This document shows, in pieces, positions 57,701 through 64,000 of a stretch of 64,000 nucleotides of DNA. Every line of letters begins with the position of its first letter. The stretch's first letter is position 1. Origin of the DNA: Nematostella vectensis (lineage: Eukaryota; Cnidaria; Anthozoa; Actiniaria; Edwardsiidae); the NCBI RefSeq assembly GCF_932526225.1, contig NC_064037.1, positions 9,964,203 to 10,028,202 on the forward strand, read 5' to 3'. The notes below the pieces were generated by a model, which saw only the letters and a list, made by a program, of their open reading frames with translations, had not been told where the DNA came from and did no database searches. Position numbers and translations under genes: made by a program.

Positions 57701-60700
57701 TCAAACACATCCCTGTTATATATTACTTTTTACCCTACAGCCACTGACGTCACATCCCTGTTATATATTACTTTTTACCCTACAGCCACTGACGTCAAAC
57801 ACATCCCTGTTATATATTACTTGTTGCCCTACAGCCACTGACGTCAAACACATCCCTGTTATATATTACTTTTTACCCTACAGCCACTGACGTCAAACAA
57901 ATCCCTGTTATATATTACTTTTTACCCTACAGCCACTGACGTCAAACAAATCCCTGTTATATATTACTTTTTACCCTACAGCCACTGACGTCAAACACAT
58001 CCCTGTTATATATTACTTTTTACCCTACAGCCACTGACGTCAAACACATCCCTGTTATATATTACTTTTTACCCTACAGCCACTGACGTCAAACACATCC
58101 CTGTTATATATTACTTTTTACCCTACAGCCACTGACGTCAAACAAATCCCTGTTATATATTACTTTTTACCCTACAGCCACTGACGTCAAACACATCCCT
58201 GTTATATATTACTTTTTGCCCTACAGCCACTGACGTCAAACACATCCCTGTTATATATTACTTTTTACCCTACAGCCACTGACGTCAAACACATCCCTGT
58301 TATATATTACTTCTTATTCTACAGCCACTGACGTCAAACACATCCCTGTTATATATTACTTTATACCCTACAGCCACTGACGTCAAACACATCCCTGTTA
58401 TATATTACTTTTTACCCTACAGCCACTGACGTCAAACACACCCCTGTTATATATTACTTCTTGCCCTTCAGCCACTGACGTCAAACACATCCCTGTTATA
58501 TATTACTTCTTACCCTTCAGCCACTGACGTCAAACACATCCCTGTTATATATTACTTTTTACCCTACAGCCACTGACGTCAAACACATCCCTGTTATATA
58601 TTACTTCTTATTCTACAGCCACTGACGTCAAACACATCCCTGTTATATATTACTTTTTACCCTACAGCCACTGACGTCAAACACATCCCTGTTATATATT
58701 ACTTCTTATTCTACAGCCACTGACGTCAAACACATCCCTGTTATATATTACTTTTTACCCTACAGCCACTGACGTCAAACACATCCCTGTTATATATTAC
58801 TTCTTACCTTACAGCCACTGACGTCAAACACATCCCTGTTATATATTACTTGTTGCCCTACAGCCACTGACGTCAAACACATCCCTGTTATATATTACTT
58901 TTTACCCTACAGCCACTGACGTCAAACACATCCCTGTTATATATTACTTTTTACCCTACAGCCACTGACGTCAAACACATCCCTGTTATATATTACTTTT
59001 TACCCTTCAGCCACTGACGTCAAACACATCCCTGTTATATATTACTTTTTACCCTACAGCCACTGACGTCAAACAAATCCCTGTTATATATTACTTTTTA
59101 CCCTACAGCCACTGACGTCAAACACATCCCTGTTATATATTACTTTTTGCCCTACAGCCACTGACGTCAAACACATCCCTGTTATATATTACTTTTTACC
59201 CTACAGCCACTGACGTCAAACACATCCCTGTTATATATTACTTCTTATTCTACAGCCACTGACGTCAAACACATCCCTGTTATATATTACTTTATACCCT
59301 ACAGCCACTGACGTCAAACACATCCCTGTTATATATTACTTTTTACCCTACAGCCACTGACGTCAAACACATCCCTGTTATATATTACTTGTTGCCCTAC
59401 AGCCACTGACGTCAAACACATCCCTGTTATATATTACTTTTTACCCTACAGCCACTGACGTCAAACACATCCCTGTTATATATTACTTTTTACCCTACAG
59501 CCACTGACGTCAAACACACCCCTGTTATATATTACTTCTTGCCCTTCAGCCACTGACGTCAAACACATCCCTGTTATATATTACTTTTTGCCCTACAGCC
59601 ACTGACGTCAAACACATCCCTGTTATATATTACTTGTTGCCCTACAGCCACTGACGTCAAACACATCCCTGTTATATATTACTTTTTACCCTACAGCCAC
59701 TGACGTCAAACACATCCCTGTTATATATTACTTTTTACCCTACAGCCACTGACGTCAAACACACCCCTGTTATTTATTACTTCTTGCCCTTCAGCCACTG
59801 ACGTCAAACACATCCCTGTTATATATTACTTTTTGCCCTACAGCCACTGACGTCAAACACATCCCTGTTATATATTACTTTTTACCCTACAGCCACTGAC
59901 GTCAAACACATCCCTGTTATATATTACTTTTTACCCTACAGCCACTGACGTCAAACACACCCCTGTTATATATTACTTTTTACCCTACAGCCACTGACGT
60001 CAAACACATCCCTGTTATATATTACTTGTTGCCCTACAGCAACTGACGTCAAACACACCCCTGTTATATATTACTTCTTACCTTACAGCCACTGACGTCA
60101 AACACATCCCTGTTATATATTACTTTTTACCCTACAGCCACTGACGTCAAACACATCCCTGTTATATATTACTTCTTACCTTACAGCCACTGACGTCAAA
60201 CACATCCCTGTTATATATTACTTGTTGCCCTACAGCCACTGACGTCAAACACATCCCTGTTATATATTACTTTTTACCCTACAGCCACTGACGTCAAACA
60301 CATCCCTGTTATATATTACTTTTTACCCTACAGCCACTGACGTCAAACACACCCCTGTTATATATTACTTCTTGCCCTTCAGCCACTGACGTCAAACACA
60401 TCCCTGTTATATATTACTTTTTACCCTACAGCCACTGACGTCAAACACATCCCTGTTATATATTACTTTTTACCCTTCAGCCACTGACGTCAAACACATC
60501 CCTGTTATATATTACTTTTTACCCTACAGCCACTGACGTCAAACACATCCCTGTTATATATTACTTTTTACCCTACAGCCACTGACGTCAAACACATCCC
60601 AGTTATATATTACACCTTACCCTACAGCCACTGACGTCAAACACATCCCTGTTATATATTACTTTTTACCCTACAGCCACTGACGTCAAACACATCCCTG

Positions 60701-62639
60701 TTATATATTACACCTTACCCTACAGCCACTGACGTCAAACACATCCCTGTTATATATTACTTTTTACCCTACAGCCACTGACGTCAAACACATCCCTGTT
60801 ATATATTACTTTTTACCCTACAGCCACTGACGTCAAACAAATCCCTGTTATATATTACTTTTTACCCTACAGCCACTGACGTCAAACACATCCCTGTTAT
60901 ATATTACTTTTTACCCTACAGCCACTGACGTCAAACACATCCCTGTTATATATTACTTTTTACCCTACAGCCACTGACGTCAAACACATCCCTGTTATAT
61001 ATTTACTTCTTACCCTACAGCCACTATATCTGGAACGTCTTCTTCATTGTTCAGGTGTAGCAAATCCCTTAAATCTTCATCTGGGGGGCTGGTGGTTTTA
61101 ATATTCCATGTACAGACGTGAACCCTGAGGATGAATAACCCAGTAGGATACTTAGCTATAAACATGACAGGAGCAAGGAGTGACGCCTAGCATAGCCCAA
61201 AAATTTATATGTCGATCGATCACTCCTTTGTTATTGCTTATCATCAAAAATACAACAATACAAGTCTGATATGATATTAACAATATTTGATTGAAAATAT
61301 ATAGGTTACTTGCTTGAATTAGCCGATGAAAATGGATGCTTTTTGTGACTCGCCACCCTTTAAAAAACATTTTTTTTAAAACTCAGAATAAAACTGAATT
61401 TCCTATGTATCAATTCCACATTAATGCGGCTGCAAATTATTGTGACTTAAATAATGTTTTAATGATTCTTCTGCCTAACTTCTACAGAAAATCAACATGA
61501 GCCTTAAGGAAAGATTAAATATCGTATTCTATATACATAACTCTTTGCATCAATTTACTGTACTTTTTAATGATTATATGTTTAAGATATCAACCTTAAA
61601 ACAAAACATCAATGAAGTGGTCCCTAAATAGAAGATTGTTTGGCTAAGCATACATTATTAAATTAGAAAAATAATAAACAAGGAAATTATACTTGTTACA
61701 TGAAACCATTGGTAATATAAATATGAAAAAGGTGTCTTTTCTTGTTTCCCCCATACCAATTTTTTTTTTAATTCAAAATGTTTTGTCACTGTTTGGGAAG
61801 AAAACTGAAATAAAATTAATAATAAATCACATTATTGGAGCATTGCGATAACAGTTTATGAAAAAGGCATTAAAAAAACTTGTAAACTGAAACATCTTGT
61901 GCCAAAAATGATAGCATCTCACAGTCAAGGGGTTAGCATAAAGACAGCTGGAAATTGTTTTGTGCTTAGTATAATACAAAAGATGATGCTCATTTTGCGT
62001 AGAATGAATATTATTCAATAACAAGTAACTCTCCTTAAATCATTTGATAACTCTAAAGCCAAAAAAAGATAGATATCCAAAGTCTTCACCTGGATGATTC
62101 TAATAAGTAAAAAGCTCTAGCGATTTCATAAGTTATAATCAAACGCGACTTCTTGCTTATGCTACATCTAACAAAGTTTTGTTTTGAAAACAAAAAGAAG
62201 GAAAGCAGCTGAGTGTGCCTTCTTAAATGGATGGGACTAAAAAAGGGCAAAACGAAAAGCAGTTAGCGGTTCGATAATCTCTTTACACAAATGAGAGCTA
62301 AAGCACTGACGCAAAGCGCTCTTTTAGATGTATGACAGAAAAGATTTCCATTTTAAAGATTTGACGCATCTACATTCGGTTCAAAATTTGTTGCTTCAGA
62401 AGTAGCATCAAGCGGCAAAGCACGCAAAATAATGCACCCAAAATCCTAGTAAAGACGAACAGCTATACAAGCTTAATTTCTTAAATGCAAAGCCTGAACA
62501 ATAAAACTAATACATATCGATTCAATCTAAATAACATGCAACCTAGTAATTTTATAAGAAATTTCTATCATCGACCGTCCATTTTTTGTAGAGCTGTCTT
62601 TCGGTTTCTTTGCACGTAAGCGCCTTACCTCAAAGCCAT
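48728..62639 (-). CDS. INPP5K: INPP5K-like inositol polyphosphate 5-phosphatase with SKICH domain, 13 exons
   Basis: The enzyme removes the 5-phosphate from PI(4,5)P2 and PI(3,4,5)P3 and so dampens phosphoinositide signalling; vertebrate INPP5K acts at the endoplasmic reticulum and plasma membrane. Exons in transcript order: 62639-62629, 61124-61014, 54776-54668, 54401-54285, 53459-53352, 52739-52672, 52359-52251, 51985-51873, 51037-50881, 50533-50459, 50189-50121, 49813-49631, 48808-48728 (stop TGA). All phases agree and the product is 436 aa, against 448 for human INPP5K. Catalytic landmarks: TWNIK (residues 9-13), VGLQE (40-44), NSHFAAH (137-143), WSGDFNFR (179-186), PAWTDRVLW (255-263) and SDHRP (287-291). 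The SKICH domain spans roughly residues 310-410 (WDWIGLYRVGFHHIWDYEMY). Exon 1 encodes only ATG GCT TTG AG in a strong Kozak context (GCCATGGC) with a GTAAGG donor and fits exon 2's phase. The short acidic C-terminal exon is less certain. Confidence 0.92.
49450..49545. repeat. Short inverted repeat in INPP5K intron 12
   Basis: GAAACCTACCTCAA and TTGAGGTAGGTTTC are perfect 14-bp inverses about 50 bp apart. Next to it, 49380-49430 has AACCGCAAACCGGTAACGGC and TAACCGCGGTTTGCCGTTTG, a GC-rich near-palindrome. It may be a small fold-back element. Confidence 0.55.
49820..50045. repeat. About 30-bp repeat (AGCCAATCAGGTACGAG)
   Basis: About seven imperfect units in INPP5K intron 11, several carrying CCAAT. 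I do not see it in the neighbouring exon borders. Confidence 0.75.
51250..51872 (-). repeat. About 82-bp minisatellite copied from the INPP5K exon 8 donor
   Basis: On the minus strand exon 8 ends GACTGGGATACAGAAAG|GTGGGTAGTC. The array units read TCTAGGATACAGAGAG followed by GTGGGTAGCC, GCGGGTAGCC or CTGGGTAGCC. About seven units occupy the intron right after the exon. At least one or two keep an intact GT; others have lost it. Each also has TACTAGGTTTGTATCTAAGT (plus strand) and a C-rich tract. Confidence 0.88.
52090..52235 (-). repeat. Short repeat resembling the end of INPP5K exon 7
   Basis: Four imperfect units with ATCACCATAGCAACTA-like words (minus strand) in intron 7. Exon 7 ends with GCATCACTATGGCAACACGA. 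The match is short, so the origin from the exon is tentative. Confidence 0.5.
52853..53065. mobile_element. Fold-back MITE with arms of about 55 bp
   Basis: AAGCCCGGCGCACACGTTGA at the left is nearly the inverse of the right end CAATGTGTGTTCCCGCTTTT. Inverted similarity continues through GAAAATTTCATG and TGCTCA to the GGCCTCGC or GCGAGGCC blocks. It lies in INPP5K intron 5. Confidence 0.75.
53506..53869. mobile_element. Mutator-like MITE with 9-bp target duplication, copy 2
   Basis: Ends GTCATGACAGAAAAAC and GTTTTTCCGTCATGTC, flanked by TAGACAGAA at 53497-53505 and 53870-53878. The interior matches the copy at 16356-16726 along its length (GCTTCAAATAAGCCCATTTC). It lies in INPP5K intron 4. 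Confidence 0.85.
55985..56071 (-). pseudogene. Decayed duplicate of INPP5K exon 2
   Basis: The minus strand reads GATTTGGTGCTCCTAAACAA then TGGAGAGGATATTCTAGAAA and TAGTG, aligning with exon 2 (GATTTGCTACACCTGAACAA then TGAAGAAGACGTTCCAGATA and TAGTG). It translates as DLVLLNNGEDILEIV against DLLHLNNEEDVPDIV. No usable donor follows. It sits at the far end of the 50-bp array, so the array is bracketed by the true exon and this relic. Confidence 0.75.
56072..61013 (-). repeat. 5-kb, 50-bp satellite copied from the INPP5K exon 2 donor, CRE in nearly every unit
   Basis: On the minus strand exon 2 ends ATAGTGGCTGTAGG|GTAAGAAGTAA. Every unit reads TCAGTGGCTGTAGG|GTAAAAAGTAA or a close variant (GTAAGAAG, GTAAGGTG, GCAACAAG), followed by TATATAACAGGGATGTGTTT and GACG. 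From its length there are about 99 units. Nearly all contain the palindrome TGACGTCA. Variant units (CACACCCCTG, TTGTTGCCC, TTCTTATTC, AACAAATCC) recur in blocks. Two units near 57460 and 57750 lack 6 bp next to the palindrome. The array abuts the true donor. Confidence 0.95.
61125..62628. other. INPP5K intron 1, no feature recognised
   Basis: AT-rich. A GACAGGAGCAAGGAG word at 61166 resembles the end of the fold-back MITE family, but no second end is visible. The open frames are unsupported. Confidence 0.45.
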
Positions 62640-62729
62640 GGCTATAGAACCTTTGAGTATACTACAACCAGGTACTTATATATCCAATGAGTCTTTCCTT
62701 GTGTGAATTATCAAGGATTTCGACGTAGA

Positions 62730-62823
62730 ATGGCGTCTTTTGGCAGCGGACACTTGCAAACACTTCGACCGAACATCTGCTGCTGTGATGTGATACCGCT
62801 GACATCCAGTGCAGACGTCACAG
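62730..62823 (+). CDS. Candidate first coding exon of an unidentified plus-strand gene
   Basis: ATG in a fair Kozak context (GTAGAATGG) opens 31 codons (MASFGSGHLQTLRPNICCCD then VIPLTSSADVT), ending at ACAG|GTAGAG. It lies 90 bp from the divergent INPP5K start, as expected for a bidirectional promoter. I cannot find a matching second exon before the window ends, and the protein is not recognised, so this may be non-coding. Confidence 0.25.
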
Positions 62824-63130
62824 GTAGAGGCTGTCTGGCTCGAAAAATACTGACTTTTTTTTTTCAGGGACCGCGAAGAGGGAGAAGCTGGTAGTGTTAT
62901 AGCCATACCACTTTTTGGCTTGAGTCGGTATTTTTCAGGGCTCCAGATTTTTTGTAAGCCCTACAAATTTAAAATGGTCTCCGCGGTCCCTCGTATTTTG
63001 ATTATTCTTTCTAGCCTTTTTCTTTAGCAATACTTAAAAAAAACACACTCTGGAGGCCCTTAACACACTCGCTTTTCAGTTTATACATCTGAATAAACTC
63101 AACTAGGAATATTATACATTCGACAGGCTT

Positions 63131-63261
63131 GCCTGCGTAGCAAAACGTTAGGGAGGATAAGCGATTTGCCGCGGGCGAAATGTTGGGAAAATGAAATTGA
63201 GGTTTTTCGTTTCTCCTCACAAGGCTTGACCTTTTCTCCCTTTTCCCTTTGCTACGCAGGC
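63131..63261. mobile_element. Small inverted-repeat element (GCCTGCGTAGCAAA ends)
   Basis: Perfect 14-bp inverted ends GCCTGCGTAGCAAA and TTTGCTACGCAGGC 131 bp apart, with no coding sequence. Confidence 0.65.
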
Positions 63262-63424
63262 TAGGTTTCAAAGAATAGGAAACACAACGCAGTCAAGGAG
63301 AAAGGCGATCGTTTATTCTTCCCCTGAGGACAGGGATGGACGGTATATTGGTATTTTTAGAGCATAGAGGAACAATGCACATTATGGGTACCCTGGAGCC
63401 AGGTTTCAAATAATGATAGCTTTT

Positions 63425-63642
63425 CGCGGACCTAGCCTCCTCCGCAGGCATCTCAAAGAGCAGTAAAAGAAAAAAAAGGGATTGTTTTTTTTTGTGGCAA
63501 AAAGTCGAAAGTAACAAACCGGAAGCGCTGCTCTACTTCTTCTTAGTCTCCCCCCTACGCAATTTCGCCACAGGTAACCATTCTTTCTCTCCTTTTCTTT
63601 GTGAGTTGCCTGCGGAGGACTGCGGAGGAGGCTATCGCGGAC
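63425..63642. mobile_element. Fold-back element (CGCGGACCTAGCCTCCTCCG ends)
   Basis: CGCGGACCTAGCCTCCTCCG at the left is nearly inverse to CGGAGGAGGCTATCGCGGAC'-type sequence at the right, each next to GCAGGC or GCCTGC. A poly-A/poly-T interior follows. It shares CCTGCG/CGCAGG words with the preceding element. Confidence 0.6.
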
Positions 63643-64000
63643 CCGTTTTTTCGGCTGTGGGTGATTACGGGTTTTAACTGTGACAAATATTTTAAACAGG
63701 CATCCTATCAGCATCCCCTTGGAAATAAATAACCAACAAAAAGGAAAGTAGACTTGCCCCAAGCGTGCGATCTAATGGGCATTTTCCTCAGTAAGCGAAG
63801 CAAACCAAAATCGCTTTGTACCACAAAAGCTGAACGGACTTGAGAAAGTCTACAGGGAAAGTCAAGGCTAATAAAACCCCCTTATCTGATGTCTCTTAAA
63901 AAGATAATAAACCATGTAATGTAGATTTCGGGTAGTGTTAAGGCTAGGGCTAAGGCAGGATGAACGAAATTTGTTAATAAGCTTAAATAGCCCTTCCCTG

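Larger units (their letters stand above)
62824..64000. other. Right-end flank with two fold-back elements
   Basis: Beyond the possible first exon I find only the fold-back elements at 63131-63261 and 63425-63642. Open frames across them (for example 63011-63271 and 63406-63762) follow from the inverted repeats. Confidence 0.45.

Noticed and set aside
56072-61013. CRISPR-like or centromeric satellite array
   Set aside because: Units are contiguous without unique spacers, the context is an animal intron, and the unit matches the adjacent splice donor.

Overview
The window is 64 kb of animal nuclear DNA. Genes are split by GT-AG introns, intergenic DNA is rich in small inverted-repeat elements, and the recognisable proteins are metazoan. 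The GPCR pair, the short introns and the repeat style suggest an early-branching invertebrate, most likely an anthozoan cnidarian (sea anemone or coral); that placement is inference. All exon models were built by hand from homology, splice consensus and phase agreement.

Layout: (1) 1,214-33,280, minus strand: a complete 25-exon DEPDC5 gene (GATOR1 subunit, about 1,584 aa). Its 10-kb intron 15 holds an inverted pair of intronless class A GPCR genes: an intact one on the plus strand (13,693-14,727) and a frameshifted one on the minus strand (18,222-17,133). (2) 33,543-35,775, plus strand: a compact MRM3-like mitochondrial rRNA 2'-O-methyltransferase in 4 exons, sharing a 262-bp bidirectional promoter with DEPDC5. 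(3) 41,039-45,937, plus strand: a 7-exon UNC93A-like membrane protein (516 aa). (4) 48,728-62,639, minus strand: a 13-exon INPP5K-like inositol polyphosphate 5-phosphatase with a C-terminal SKICH domain (436 aa), starting with an 11-nt coding exon. A weak candidate first exon of a further plus-strand gene starts 90 bp away, at 62,730.

The outstanding observation is that many tandem arrays here are not random satellites. Their units are copies of the exon/intron junction next to the array. I see this in DEPDC5 introns 3, 5 (both ends), 14, 19 and 24, in UNC93A introns 2 (both ends) and 5 and at its start codon, and in INPP5K introns 2 and 8. The largest, in INPP5K intron 2, is about 5 kb (about 99 units of 50 bp). 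Each unit carries the exon 2 splice donor and nearly every one carries a perfect CRE palindrome, TGACGTCA; a decayed exon 2 copy lies at the far end. This looks like a local process that repeatedly amplifies splice junctions.

Other repeats include a pair of MITEs with 9-bp target duplications (Mutator-like), a 1-kb family with TTAA ends, several hAT-like or fold-back elements, two inverted-repeat elements whose interiors are minisatellites, and a few tRNA-like (possible SINE) relics. The gene products act in separate processes (amino-acid sensing to mTORC1, mitochondrial ribosome assembly, membrane transport or trafficking, phosphoinositide signalling), so no pathway links them here.
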